DNA of 64,000 nt from Bacillota bacterium (lineage in GTDB: Bacteria > Bacillota > Clostridia > Lachnospirales > Lachnospiraceae), in the NCBI GenBank assembly GCA_023420935.1, contig JAEZUR010000135.1, positions 1-64,000 of the forward strand. The letters run 5' to 3'. Numbering within the stretch: position 1 is the first letter of the stretch; every line of letters begins with the position of its first letter. Positions 16,333-26,271 of this stretch are shown in pieces. The position numbers were made by a program, and so were the translations under genes. The notes beneath the pieces are model-generated. The model was not told the origin of the DNA, did not search any database, and saw only the letters and a list, made by a program, of their open reading frames with translations.

Positions 16333-17199
16333 CTATCCCTTTACACTACCAAGTGTAACACCCTGAACAATAAACTTTGAAAGTATTAGGTATATAACAA
16401 TGACTGGGAATATAGAAAACGCTATCATCATATATAATTGACCCATATCAAACTTTGTAAAATCAGCACTTCTTAAATAAGCAATCCATAATGGTAATGT
16501 CTTCTTTTCTGCACTGACTAAAATCAAAGATGGCGTAAAATAATTATTCCAACTGGATACAAATCCAAAAATAGCTTGTACTGCCAGTGCAGGCTTCATC
16601 ATTGGCATAACTATTGTATTAAATGTATGAAATTCATTGGATCCGTCAATTCTCGCTGCTTCTACCACTTCAAGTGGTAAGGTACTCTCCATGTATTGTT
16701 TCATAAAGAAAAAACATGCAGGTGCGGCAATCGCAGGTATAATCAAAGGTATAAAACTATCTTTTAAGTGCATTGCATTAATCTGCTTTACAAACCCAAG
16801 AGCACTAATTTGTGTTGGTATTGTCATAATAAGTAAGATAAAACCAAATGCATATTTCTTTAACCTAAACTCATATGCATGTATTGCATATGCTGTCATG
16901 GAAGAAAAATAGACAGAAAATATAACCGTTAATGACGATACAATAATACTGTTTACCATACCTTTTACAATTAAAATGGTTGTGTTGTTTAATACACTAG
17001 ACATATTTTTCATCATGGATTTCCCTGGTAAAAATGCAAATCCTCTCTGTATATCAACATGTGCCCTAGTTGCATTAATAAACAGCATATAGAATGGGAT
17101 TAAAGAGGCAACTGTTAAGAGAATTAAAATTATGTAACACGTGGTTCGTTTGATTCCTATCCCCAATGAACTTTGATTCGATTCCATTTTCATTTTCAT
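16333..17199 (-). CDS. Carbohydrate ABC transporter permease, MalG/LacG type
   Basis: A 288-residue inner permease of a CUT1 oligosaccharide importer with six spans. The coupling (EAA) loop reads LEVVEAARIDGSNEFHTFNT, near residues 175-194, and the C-terminus IVQGVTLGSVKG is typical of MalG-like subunits. Its ATG overlaps the stop codon of the first permease (TAATG). No ATPase gene lies in the cluster, so a shared MsmX/MsmK-type ATPase encoded elsewhere is expected. Confidence 0.92.
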   Translation of the reverse strand: MKMKMESNQSSLGIGIKRTTCYIILILLTVASLIPFYMLFINATRAHVDIQRGFAFLPGKSMMKNMSSVLNNTTILIVKGMVNSIIVSSLTVIFSVYFSSMTAYAIHAYEFRLKKYAFGFILLIMTIPTQISALGFVKQINAMHLKDSFIPLIIPAIAAPACFFFMKQYMESTLPLEVVEAARIDGSNEFHTFNTIVMPMMKPALAVQAIFGFVSSWNNYFTPSLILVSAEKKTLPLWIAYLRSADFTKFDMGQLYMMIAFSIFPVIVIYLILSKFIVQGVTLGSVKG

Positions 17200-18122
17200 T
17201 ACCTCGCTTCTTTCTGACTCGTTAATGATTTAAACACTAAAATACTCAATGCGCCCGTAATGATAAAGATAATGACAGACAAAGCACCTGCCATACCATA
17301 ATTTTTACTAAACAAATGACTGTTCAAGTACATAATCAGGGTCATGGTTGTCCTGTCAGGTCCCCCTTTTCCATTGGTCAAAATCTGTGGCAAATCGAAC
17401 ATTTGTAAACCACCAATCAGTGATGTAATCATAACGTAAACCATAATTGGCTTTAATAATGGCATTGTTATTTTTGAAAACACTTGAAATGAAGTTGCTC
17501 CATCCACTTGCGCCGCTTCAAATAATGCAATGTCAATACCCATCATACCTGCCATTAACAAAATTGTTGTATTACCGAACCACATTAAAAAATTCATAAG
17601 TGCAATCAAACCTCTAGCACCTAATGTAGATGACATAAAATGATATGGTTCCTTAATAAAACCAGAATCAATCAACATCATATTGATTGGGCCATTATTT
17701 GAAAATAAAGCAAAAAATAACATGGAAAACGCTGAGGCCATAATTAGATTTGGCATATAAATAACGGTTTTAAAAAAACCAGAACATTTCAATTTTAATC
17801 TCGAATTTGTAAACCATGCTGCTAAAAGCAGTGAAACAACGATCTGTGGTACAAAACCAAGAACCCACATGATTAATGTATTTCCGGTATACTTAAGTAA
17901 ATCAGCCTCTGTAAATAATTTCACATAATTATCTAATCCTACAAACTTTGGACCTATCATTTTAAGTCCAGACATATAGTTTTCAAAAAAACTATAGAAA
18001 AACGTTGAAATCATAGGTATAAACGAAAATACCACATAAACCAAAAAGAATGGTATTAAGAAAATATATCCCCATTTTGAATAACTTACATGCTTTCTTT
18101 TTATTATTTTAGAAGCTTTCAT
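17199..18122 (-). CDS. Carbohydrate ABC transporter permease, MalF/LacF type
   Basis: A 307-residue permease with six spans, the partner of the MalG-type protein. The EAA loop is ALFEAAQVDGATSFQVFSK, near residues 200-218. The first periplasm-side segment (NYMSGLKMIGPKFVGLDNYV) is the standard CUT1 lead-in. AGGAG precedes the ATG. Between it and the binding-protein gene lies a stem-loop, which would let the binding protein be made in excess. Confidence 0.92.
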   Translation of the reverse strand: MKASKIIKRKHVSYSKWGYIFLIPFFLVYVVFSFIPMISTFFYSFFENYMSGLKMIGPKFVGLDNYVKLFTEADLLKYTGNTLIMWVLGFVPQIVVSLLLAAWFTNSRLKLKCSGFFKTVIYMPNLIMASAFSMLFFALFSNNGPINMMLIDSGFIKEPYHFMSSTLGARGLIALMNFLMWFGNTTILLMAGMMGIDIALFEAAQVDGATSFQVFSKITMPLLKPIMVYVMITSLIGGLQMFDLPQILTNGKGGPDRTTMTLIMYLNSHLFSKNYGMAGALSVIIFIITGALSILVFKSLTSQKEAR

Positions 18123-18153
18123 GATGTTCTCCTATTCTGGATAAGTTTCAAAA

Positions 18154-18199
18154 GTAAAAGGGCATCCATCCTCAAGTTGATTCACAGAAACCCTTTTAC
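18154..18199 (-). terminator. Intercistronic stem-loop between binding protein and permeases
   Basis: GTAAAAGGG (18191-18199 on the minus strand) pairs with CCCTTTTAC (18154-18162) around a 28-base loop, and is followed by TTTTGAAAC. It lies in the 98-base gap after the binding-protein gene and is probably a partial terminator or mRNA stabiliser that favours that gene. Confidence 0.55.
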
Positions 18200-18220
18200 C
18201 TATGATTGCCTTGTTACATT

Positions 18221-19618
18221 TTATTTTGTTAATTCAGGATATCTCTCTATAGCTGCTGTATAGAAGTTATCTAATGCTGTTTTCTCATCCACAGTACCTT
18301 CAAAATATTCATGAAAACTCTGTTGTAATGATTCATTTAGACCCTGATCATAATCACTGATATTACTCATATCAATTTTCTTTGCTGCTTCTGCAAAAAG
18401 AGCGATATGATTCTGACCGCCTAAGAAATCTGATTTATAATCACTTTTCGCAATTTCTTCCATTGCTGGCTGGTTGTTGGTATAATCTTGAGTATCTAAT
18501 GTAATCTGCTTCATTGTTGCAGAATCACATGTTAATTTGTACATTAAATCCTTAATAAATGGAATATTATCTGTTCCTTTTGCAGCACAGATCCATGTTC
18601 CACCCCAATAATATGCCTGAGGACCTTCACATACTGCATAATCACCATAAATACCATTACCTGGTGCTTTCTCACCTTCTGCATCAGCTAAAGAGTTACC
18701 TAGTAATGTAAAGTTAATACCCCAAGTTGAGTAGAAGAAACCAAATACTTTTCCACTTGGACCCTGATCTGCACTCCATTCTGGTGCCCAAAGTGTTGTT
18801 TTATTGTTGTATCCTTTATCTGTATAATCTTTTGTTTGTTTGATCCATTTATTAATATTATCATCTATCACAATTTTAGTTCCATCTACCCAAGGAGCAG
18901 ATACATTATTAGAAAAAGCTCTAAAAGAATCATCATAACCAGAAAGCATAAAGTACCCAGAATTTTTCATTTTTGCTGCTGCATCGTCAAATTTATTCCA
19001 GTCACTTAACATTGCTTGTACTTCTGTAGGATCATCTGTTCCAAGAACTTCTTTAGCAATGGAACGTCTGTAAGCAAATAATCCTGGTGTTGCCTGCCAT
19101 GTAGTACCTTTTTGAACACCGTCAACTGTTACAATATCTTTTGTATACTGATATTGTCCAGCAAGATCTTCTTTTGAAAGTCCTACGTCACCCATAACAT
19201 CTAGTGCATACTCTGATTTTGTATATTTACTTGCGTAATCTGCTTCTACAAGAAAAATATCAACTTTACTATCATCAGCAGCTGATTCTTGTGCCTGTAA
19301 TGCTGTATCAAGATTATTCTGATATGCATTATTCTCATTTGCCACAATTACAAAATTAACTTCCACCCCATGTTTTTCTGCAAGATCTTTTGCATAAGCT
19401 TCATAGCGTCCTTGGAATTCATCATTCCAGCAATAAATATTTACTACTTTACCTTCTTCTTTTGTATCAGCCGCTGCGCTATCTTCTGTTGCAGCTACCT
19501 GACTGTCTGTTCCCCCCGCATTGGTTTTGTCAGTAGAGGCATTTGTACTACCACATCCAGCAAGCATAGTCACTAGCATAGCTGTTGTAAGTATCATGCT
19601 CATCAACTTTTTCTTCAT
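18221..19618 (-). CDS. Carbohydrate ABC transporter substrate-binding lipoprotein
   Basis: A 465-residue extracellular solute-binding protein of family 1. The N-terminus is a lipoprotein signal (MILTTAMLVTMLAGC, lipobox LAGC with Cys at about 22), followed by an Ala/Thr/Asp-rich linker. The mature part has the usual two-lobed pattern (VVNIYCWNDEFQGRYEAYA at the start, then AWAP/EWSADQGP and GGTWICAAKG). It is the first gene of the operon, read with an AGGAGG site. Position next to GH94, GH3 and GH16 genes suggests beta-1,3-gluco-oligosaccharides as ligand; this is inference. Confidence 0.9.
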   Translation of the reverse strand: MKKKLMSMILTTAMLVTMLAGCGSTNASTDKTNAGGTDSQVAATEDSAAADTKEEGKVVNIYCWNDEFQGRYEAYAKDLAEKHGVEVNFVIVANENNAYQNNLDTALQAQESAADDSKVDIFLVEADYASKYTKSEYALDVMGDVGLSKEDLAGQYQYTKDIVTVDGVQKGTTWQATPGLFAYRRSIAKEVLGTDDPTEVQAMLSDWNKFDDAAAKMKNSGYFMLSGYDDSFRAFSNNVSAPWVDGTKIVIDDNINKWIKQTKDYTDKGYNNKTTLWAPEWSADQGPSGKVFGFFYSTWGINFTLLGNSLADAEGEKAPGNGIYGDYAVCEGPQAYYWGGTWICAAKGTDNIPFIKDLMYKLTCDSATMKQITLDTQDYTNNQPAMEEIAKSDYKSDFLGGQNHIALFAEAAKKIDMSNISDYDQGLNESLQQSFHEYFEGTVDEKTALDNFYTAAIERYPELTK

Positions 19619-19797
19619 AATAAGTTTCCTCCTTTAAATTTGTTATGTATTACTTAGCGTTGCAAGTCATATTATACTGTTTCCCCACTCATTGATATAT
19701 TAAATATGTTGTAAAAATATCAAAATCATGTCATAATTATTTTATATACTTGCGCTATACTAATACATCATCTGCAACGAATTATGAGGATAATACT

Positions 19798-20538
19798 ATG
19801 AACTTACAAAACGAGTGGCATCTACGAGAACTAGCCGAAAATGAATTGTCAAATACACACAGACCAATGGAAGAAGAATATTCCTTTTATCAAGCAGTAA
19901 AAGCGGGCGATATGAATTATGTACGTGCGAATTGCCAGCAAGGTGAATTTGCAAATCTTGATGGTGTAGGAGTACTTTCGAAAAACCCATTAACAAACAT
20001 GAAATACCATTTTGTTATTACGGTTGCAATGATTACTAGGCATTGCGTAGAAGGTGGTATGGAATTGGAACAGTCCTATCGATTAAGTGATTTTTATATT
20101 TTAAAGTTAGATTCCTGTACAACCATACAAGCTGTCATAGAACTTCATGATAATATGGTAATGGATTTTACAGGGAAAATGTTATTATTGAAAAATAGCA
20201 CCATTATATCCAAGTCCATTCTATTGTGTACAGAATATATCTATAATCACATTCATGACAGAATTACGATTAATGATCTGGCTGATATTACGAACTTATC
20301 AGCTAGTTATCTATCTCGGCTTTTTAGAAAAGAACTTGGAATTGCTGTAAGTGATTATATTAGAGAAAAGAAAATAGAAAAAGCTCAAAATTTGCTAAAG
20401 TACTCTGATTTTACTTCTATAGAAATTGCAAATTATTTGGCTTTTTCTTCTCAAAGTCATTTTATTCAGACCTTCGAGAAACAAGTTGGTTTAACACCCA
20501 AAAAATATAGAGATCGATTCTATCGTACCTCTTGGTAA
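19798..20538 (+). CDS. AraC-family transcriptional regulator of the beta-glucan locus
   Basis: A regulator of about 246 residues. The N-terminal 140 residues are a sensor region (YSFYQAVKAGDMNYVRANC, GVLSKNPLTNMKYHFVITVA) of a type common in Lachnospiraceae. The C-terminal AraC double helix-turn-helix runs over the last 100 residues: INDLADITNLSASYLSRLFR and SIEIANYLAFSSQSHFIQTF. The ATG at 19798 has GAGG eight bases upstream; a TTG at 19750 would extend it without support. It is divergent from the ABC operon and convergent with GH3, so it probably controls both. A TATAAT (19671-19676, minus strand) in front of the ABC operon lacks a good -35 box, which fits activation. Confidence 0.88.
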   Translation: MNLQNEWHLRELAENELSNTHRPMEEEYSFYQAVKAGDMNYVRANCQQGEFANLDGVGVLSKNPLTNMKYHFVITVAMITRHCVEGGMELEQSYRLSDFYILKLDSCTTIQAVIELHDNMVMDFTGKMLLLKNSTIISKSILLCTEYIYNHIHDRITINDLADITNLSASYLSRLFRKELGIAVSDYIREKKIEKAQNLLKYSDFTSIEIANYLAFSSQSHFIQTFEKQVGLTPKKYRDRFYRTSW

Positions 20539-20543
20539 TTAGT

Positions 20544-20577
20544 AAAAGAGGGTATTCACTTATGAGTACCCTCTTTT
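20544..20577. terminator. Bidirectional terminator between the AraC and GH3 genes
   Basis: AAAAGAGGGTA (20544-20554) and TACCCTCTTTT (20567-20577) form a perfect 11-bp stem, with a T run on the plus strand and a matching A/T run for the minus strand. It ends the two convergent transcripts. Confidence 0.88.
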
Positions 20578-20591
20578 TATTAATAATCCTA

Positions 20592-23333
20592 TTATTTTTT
20601 CCTAATTTCAATGCAATTGATATCAATTCCCTTTGACTGTATCAATAATTTTATATAATGATTTCTTCCACGTACATTACCAAGATTACTACTCTTCTTC
20701 ATCCATTTTCCCTCTGTACCCTGGAATGATATGGTTGTTCTATAGATATTATCCATATATACTGATATAGGTAATTGTGCTAGTTTGCTAAGATTTGAAG
20801 ATGCCTCAATGGAAATTTTGTACTTTCCTTCACCTGCAGTGATGATACCAAACTGAAACATATCGCTTGCAAAATCCATTCCATTCTTATCTATAACCAA
20901 ACATTCTGTATCGGGATTCGATTCAAAATATGGCATGGTTTCTGGTACCATATCCTCATTTTCCTCATTTTCATTTTCTTCTTCTTGCAAACGACCTAAT
21001 TCACGAAGCATAACAGGTGAGTTCATGATAAAGGTCAGGATGTTTGCAGCATTTCTTTGCAAATCATACCGTTTGATAATTCCGCATTGTAGGTCTTCCT
21101 TTACATTATCTACACTTTCCTCTTCCATAGTATCGGCACAACACATATATAAATCATTTTGAGCGATAACCATTGGTGCCCGATTCTTTATATCTGCTGG
21201 TACTCCTTCCCAATTGGCATTCGCCCACCAATCCGTCATTACAATACCACTAAATTTCCATTGTTCTCGCAAAATGAGTGTACACAAATCATAGTTTCCA
21301 GCAGTCCAAATACCATTCACTGGTCCATAGGTAGTCATAAACGATTTTGCTTTTCCCTCTTTCACTGCTATCTCATAGCCCTTCAGATATATTTCTCGAA
21401 GTGCACGTTCCGATACTACAGCTTCCACGAAACATCGATCTTGTTCCTGATTATTGGCGCAAAAATGTTTCAATGTTCCTGTTACGCCCACATCATGCAT
21501 TCCTTTCAGCTGTGCTTCACATATTTTACCTGTCAAAATCGGGTCTTCTGATACGTATTCAAAATTACGACCATTCAAAGGGTTTCTATGAATGTTAATT
21601 CCAGGCCCTAGTATGGTATCTATCTTATTCTTACGAAGCTCTAAACCTAACATTTGAAACAATTCTACTAACAAATCTACATTATAGGTGCATCCCAATG
21701 CCGTTCCATTGGGAAGAGAAAATGCTTTGGTGCCACAATCCATACGTATTCCAGAAGGGCCATCTGCACAACACGCTACTGGGATGCCAAATTTACGTAA
21801 ACTTGGAGTAAGTCCTCCAAAAGCTGCTGCTGTTCCAGGTGTTACCTTAGGACTACACATTCCCTCTCCACGAAATAAGCATGTTAAGTCTTCATCCGAT
21901 AACTGTGCGATAAATTGTTGCATTGTTACTTTGTTATCATAAACATCGCCCAATTGATATCCCTGATCACCTGTATACGGAATCTCTTTTCCTCGATGTT
22001 GTTCGATTCGTTCATATGGGCCAAAAGTCCGAACAGGTACTAGCTCTCTCTCCATTATGTAATTACTCGCTGTTTTTTGTAATCGAAATCGTTCAAATGA
22101 TTCTGCTGGTGCACAAGCTTCTTCTAATTTCTCTAGAATCGTCATGGATTCATTCCAGTCACCACAACAGGATGCTGATCTTACATCTGATCCAACGTAA
22201 ACTTTATAATTACCTTCCTCTAGCAAGAAACATGATTTATATCCTGTGATTCCACTATCATCATAAGATGCAAAATAAGATTTCGGACACTCGATTACAA
22301 ATTCCTTAATTTCTCCTGGTTGAATCACTTCTGATTTATAGAATCCCACAAAGACACGAAATGGTTTATCCAATTTCCCTTGAGGAGCCTGAACATATAC
22401 CTGTATTACTTCTTTTCCAGCGCTATTTCCATTGTTATATACTTTACCTTCAATTTTAATACTCTGATTGTTAATTTCCTCAATTCTCGCAGCAATTTTA
22501 AAATTAGTATATGAAAGTCCAAAACCAAATGGATATTGTACTCTGTCTTTTGCACACGTTTCAAAATAGCGATACCCCACATAGATATCTTCTTTATAGT
22601 AATTTTTTATTTTATCTCCAAAGTAATCACTACTTGGATAGTCCGTAATATCCTTGGCAATCGTATCCGTCAGTTTTCCACACGGGTTTACTTGACCAGT
22701 TAAAACATCTAAAACACCATTGCCGCCTTCCTGTCCACCTTGCCACACATACATCACTGCAGAAGGATTACATTCTTCTACCCAGTTCATGTCGATAATA
22801 TTTCCTACATTAAGTAATACTGCAGTACGTTTAAATGCTTTACTAACTTTATGTATCATATCTTTTTCCGTATCTGTTAGCAAATAGCTTCCTGCTTCAT
22901 TTTTATTGTCCTGATCTTCTCCAGCTGTTCTTCCTATTATGACAATAGCCATATCTGCTATACTTGCTGCCTCAATAATATCATCTGTTAATGGCATTTC
23001 CTTTTGCGACCATGGAACTGTTCCCCATCCGTAACCTTCATCGATTGGGTTTTTCTCAATCCAATTTTCATATATCTTCATCACTGGATCTACTAGAGTA
23101 ATGCTATTAAAGCTCTTTAATGCATCTAATATGCTAACTTCATATCTTGTATTAACGAGCCCACCTGAACCAATTCCACTCTTATAATAATGAAACGCAC
23201 AACGTCCAAAAACAGCTACTTTATCACCATCTCGAAGTGGTAATGTTTCATGTTCATTTTTTAATAACACACAACTTTCTGCCACTGCCATTCTGGCAAT
23301 CTGGGCATATTTTTTCAAATCAAAAGTACACAT
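20592..23333 (-). CDS. GH3 beta-glucosidase with reversed domain order
   Basis: A 913-residue cytoplasmic glycoside hydrolase (no signal peptide). The GH3 C-terminal domain comes first (CVLLKNEHETLPL near residues 20-32, then GRTAGEDQDN), followed by an FnIII-like domain (about 260-390) and then the catalytic TIM-barrel domain (ADGPSGIR, KHFCANNQEQDR, TDWW). The nucleophile is the Asp of MTDWW, near residue 700. This order occurs in several rumen and clostridial beta-glucosidases. The last 115 residues, after an acidic EENENEENED linker, look like an extra beta-sandwich carbohydrate-binding module. It follows the GH94 gene by 25 bases. It probably cleaves imported beta-gluco-oligosaccharides. 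Confidence 0.9.
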   Translation of the reverse strand: MCTFDLKKYAQIARMAVAESCVLLKNEHETLPLRDGDKVAVFGRCAFHYYKSGIGSGGLVNTRYEVSILDALKSFNSITLVDPVMKIYENWIEKNPIDEGYGWGTVPWSQKEMPLTDDIIEAASIADMAIVIIGRTAGEDQDNKNEAGSYLLTDTEKDMIHKVSKAFKRTAVLLNVGNIIDMNWVEECNPSAVMYVWQGGQEGGNGVLDVLTGQVNPCGKLTDTIAKDITDYPSSDYFGDKIKNYYKEDIYVGYRYFETCAKDRVQYPFGFGLSYTNFKIAARIEEINNQSIKIEGKVYNNGNSAGKEVIQVYVQAPQGKLDKPFRVFVGFYKSEVIQPGEIKEFVIECPKSYFASYDDSGITGYKSCFLLEEGNYKVYVGSDVRSASCCGDWNESMTILEKLEEACAPAESFERFRLQKTASNYIMERELVPVRTFGPYERIEQHRGKEIPYTGDQGYQLGDVYDNKVTMQQFIAQLSDEDLTCLFRGEGMCSPKVTPGTAAAFGGLTPSLRKFGIPVACCADGPSGIRMDCGTKAFSLPNGTALGCTYNVDLLVELFQMLGLELRKNKIDTILGPGINIHRNPLNGRNFEYVSEDPILTGKICEAQLKGMHDVGVTGTLKHFCANNQEQDRCFVEAVVSERALREIYLKGYEIAVKEGKAKSFMTTYGPVNGIWTAGNYDLCTLILREQWKFSGIVMTDWWANANWEGVPADIKNRAPMVIAQNDLYMCCADTMEEESVDNVKEDLQCGIIKRYDLQRNAANILTFIMNSPVMLRELGRLQEEENENEENEDMVPETMPYFESNPDTECLVIDKNGMDFASDMFQFGIITAGEGKYKISIEASSNLSKLAQLPISVYMDNIYRTTISFQGTEGKWMKKSSNLGNVRGRNHYIKLLIQSKGIDINCIEIRKK

Positions 23334-23358
23334 AACTCTTTTCTCCTATCTCTTTCCT

Positions 23359-26058
23359 TTATTGCAGCTCTACTATAATCTTATGAATACTGCTGTCTAG
23401 TGCCATTATTTCACTTCTGGCAAGACTTACCTTAAGTCCCGAATTCTCTAGCTCCGTTGTTTCATCGCAAACAGCTTTCTTGATACGATAATGACCATAT
23501 GTAAGTCCGATAGGATTATTATATTCAATCACAAACCTTTTATCTGCAAACGTAAGTTGTACTGATGCCCTTCCGTTTATATCAAACTGCTCTTTTACTA
23601 ATTGAGGTTTTATTATTAAATCTCCAACCTCACCGCGTACTCCAAATACTTCATTCAACATTGTAATCATGTACCAGCTAGCTGCACCTGTCAAGTATTG
23701 GTACATTCCTCTTCCAGTTCCATTAAAATATTCTGGAATTCCAGGATACATGCGACTGACTTCAAAATCAAGAGCAGTATCTGCAAGTGATTGAAGTGCT
23801 TTATATCCTTTTTCGACTGCTCCTCTTTGATATAATGCATTGGCATACATAACTGTCATATGTGAAAATACTGCTCCATTCTCTTTTTCTCCATAAGCAA
23901 AACCAAACATTCTACCCATATTAAATTTCAATTCATGAAAGTCAGTATTGAGGCGATATCCTCCTATTTTCTTTTCGTACAGATATCGATCCGCACTCTC
24001 ACCAATTGCTGCGATGTGCTCCTTCTGTGCCGTTCCACTCATAATTGCAAATACCTGGCCAGTCAACATCATGCGAACCCCACTGTTAAAGATACCTTCA
24101 ACTGAATTCCCATCATTATCATAATAGCTATTAAACCAACCATTGCCGTCTAGATCCTTAATCCATTCCTGTTTTCGAATATGCTGCATGATCCAATCTG
24201 CTTTATGTTCAAGACTATTAATTATGTCATCTACGTTTATTTCCAATGTTCTTCCACTTATATTATGACTACATAACGTCGTATACTGCTGTAGCAAGTT
24301 CTTCTTTCCCTGAATATCTTCATAAAGCTCTAGATCATCTTGTAAAAGTATCTTCAATTCCTCTAACAGCTCAACTACACTCAGATTCATCCTAACTTTC
24401 ATGATTCTCAGATACGATGCAATTTCTTTCATATTGCCTGCATAAGCACAGGTAAAGGCAACACTTTCCCCCTGCTGTTCTGCCATATCCAATGCATCAT
24501 TCCAATCTGCTCCCCGAAGTCGCATATAATTATGTTTTCCTACTTCATAAAAAGCACATAGATGTTGAAGCAATAAATGTTCTAAAACACTTCCTTTATA
24601 AATCTTGTTATGCACATTCTTCTGAATGTTTCCATCACTTTCTCTCCAGCTTGTATCGATTCCAGTTCCTCGCTCAATCTGTCGATCCTTAAAATAAGTT
24701 ATCAGTTCAGATAATATCTCAATATCACCGGTCTGATCGATATAAAGCTTTGTAGTAAGAAATGGCCAGACCCCATGATCCATCCATACACGGGTAATGT
24801 TATTTCTATCTGCAATAAACATTCCCTGTTTATCCCCAATAATGGTAGCATTGGTACCATCAACACGTACTCCGCAATAGTTATCCAGTATCATCTGACG
24901 TACATTAGATGGCTCCATAATTAATAGTGCCAAACAATCTTGCCATAAATCACGCCAGCCTCTACCTCCCTTTCCATAATCATGATGAGGTAAAAATGAA
25001 CATCCGTAGATTCTTCTTAATATAGGTTGAAAGCTAACCCAACGCATATAATTATCAAATCTTTCATTTCCCGTATAAAATCTAACATTCACTCTGGATT
25101 GCCAGTATTGTTTCATTTTATTCAAAGCCGTTTCTACTTGGCCAGCAGTTTTATATGTTTGAATTAGTTGCGAAATATCCTCGTTCGCTTCCGATGCGCC
25201 TAAAAAAACGGTATAAGAAACACATTCTCCAGGTTTCAATGCAATGGTTTCAAATCGAATTCCTCCGAATGCCTCCTTCCCATTAGTACCTTCTCCGGCT
25301 TTTTTCCCAGCTTCATTATGTAAAATTGCATATGGATGCGTGAAACTACCGCCTTCCCCTATAAACTCTTCTACTGTAGAATAAAAACTATCCGGCTTTT
25401 CTCCATTTCCAGTCATTCCGAATACATAATAACTCATATGATTCTTTTTATGCCCACGTTCATCAAATGACATGGTCGGTTTGACCATAACTCCATATTC
25501 CGTCGTTGTTATTTGATGCAATAAAGAAGTTACATGTCTATGGTCTCTTATATTATCTGCACTTCTCCCGTAGATTGGTATTGCAGCTGTTGGTGTAATG
25601 ATTTGCTGCATTTTCCCAATATTACAGAGTTCAACTTGCATAATTTCTACGTTTGTCTCTAACGGAATAAATGAAGTGACTTTAGCATGTAACTGATATT
25701 TTTTTGATGTTCTCGTAACAGTCTGCCACATAAATCCCGCAGTAAGCTCACTCTCATCCTGATTATCTGTATATTTACGGCACTCTTCTTCCGCAGAAGC
25801 ACCAACTACCGACCAGCTGCCGTAATCCTTTACATTGCACCAAAAATTTCTGCCAGACCGGTTATTATGTAGATTTTCAACGCTGACTGGCTCCATAATA
25901 AAGGTATTCTGATCTATTTTACTATCCCCACCAAAATTAGGTGTTACTGCACTCTTTATTCCTTTTTCTCCTGCAATTGGATAGTATAAGTAACTATAAT
26001 TTTCAGGATTCTTCATTGAGAATGTTCCTTCATTGTCCAAAAAATTGATTGTTTCCAT
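23359..26058 (-). CDS. GH94 glycoside phosphorylase (probably laminaribiose or related beta-glucan phosphorylase)
   Basis: A phosphorylase of 899 residues without signal peptide, which splits a beta-linked disaccharide with phosphate to give glucose 1-phosphate. Seen: N-terminal beta-sandwich (about 1-270), linker helices, and an alpha/alpha barrel with FLPHHDYGKGGRGWRDLWQD, near 350, and RGADWNDALD, near 514-523, which carries the catalytic Asp. The C-terminal part shows YQYLTGAASWYMITMLNEVF. The ATG at 26058 has TTAGGAGAA; the longer frame to 26103 is less likely. Cellobiose, laminaribiose and other GH94 specificities cannot be told by eye; the GH16 neighbour favours laminaribiose. First gene of the GH94-GH3 operon. 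Confidence 0.85.
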   Translation of the reverse strand: METINFLDNEGTFSMKNPENYSYLYYPIAGEKGIKSAVTPNFGGDSKIDQNTFIMEPVSVENLHNNRSGRNFWCNVKDYGSWSVVGASAEEECRKYTDNQDESELTAGFMWQTVTRTSKKYQLHAKVTSFIPLETNVEIMQVELCNIGKMQQIITPTAAIPIYGRSADNIRDHRHVTSLLHQITTTEYGVMVKPTMSFDERGHKKNHMSYYVFGMTGNGEKPDSFYSTVEEFIGEGGSFTHPYAILHNEAGKKAGEGTNGKEAFGGIRFETIALKPGECVSYTVFLGASEANEDISQLIQTYKTAGQVETALNKMKQYWQSRVNVRFYTGNERFDNYMRWVSFQPILRRIYGCSFLPHHDYGKGGRGWRDLWQDCLALLIMEPSNVRQMILDNYCGVRVDGTNATIIGDKQGMFIADRNNITRVWMDHGVWPFLTTKLYIDQTGDIEILSELITYFKDRQIERGTGIDTSWRESDGNIQKNVHNKIYKGSVLEHLLLQHLCAFYEVGKHNYMRLRGADWNDALDMAEQQGESVAFTCAYAGNMKEIASYLRIMKVRMNLSVVELLEELKILLQDDLELYEDIQGKKNLLQQYTTLCSHNISGRTLEINVDDIINSLEHKADWIMQHIRKQEWIKDLDGNGWFNSYYDNDGNSVEGIFNSGVRMMLTGQVFAIMSGTAQKEHIAAIGESADRYLYEKKIGGYRLNTDFHELKFNMGRMFGFAYGEKENGAVFSHMTVMYANALYQRGAVEKGYKALQSLADTALDFEVSRMYPGIPEYFNGTGRGMYQYLTGAASWYMITMLNEVFGVRGEVGDLIIKPQLVKEQFDINGRASVQLTFADKRFVIEYNNPIGLTYGHYRIKKAVCDETTELENSGLKVSLARSEIMALDSSIHKIIVELQ

Positions 26059-26210
26059 ATTTTCTCCTAACTTTAACATTGAAATACCATATTGTACCAT
26101 CATATCACATTAATAATACTCCATCTCACATTGATAAACCACCATTTTGATAAGAATTATATCATTTTCATGACCTATATTTTATTTAATTCCTTATCGA
26201 GGTGATTAAA

Positions 26211-26258
26211 ACAAAAAGATATAAAAATCAGCATATGCTGCTTCTTATACCTCTTTGT
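26211..26258 (-). terminator. Terminator of the GH16 gene
   Basis: A long stem with ACAAAGAGGTATAAGAAG and its imperfect complement encloses the perfect palindrome CAGCATATGCTG. On the minus strand it ends in CTTTTTGTTTTAA. It lies directly after the GH16 stop codon. Confidence 0.75.
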
Positions 26259-26271
26259 GCTTTTGATCAGA

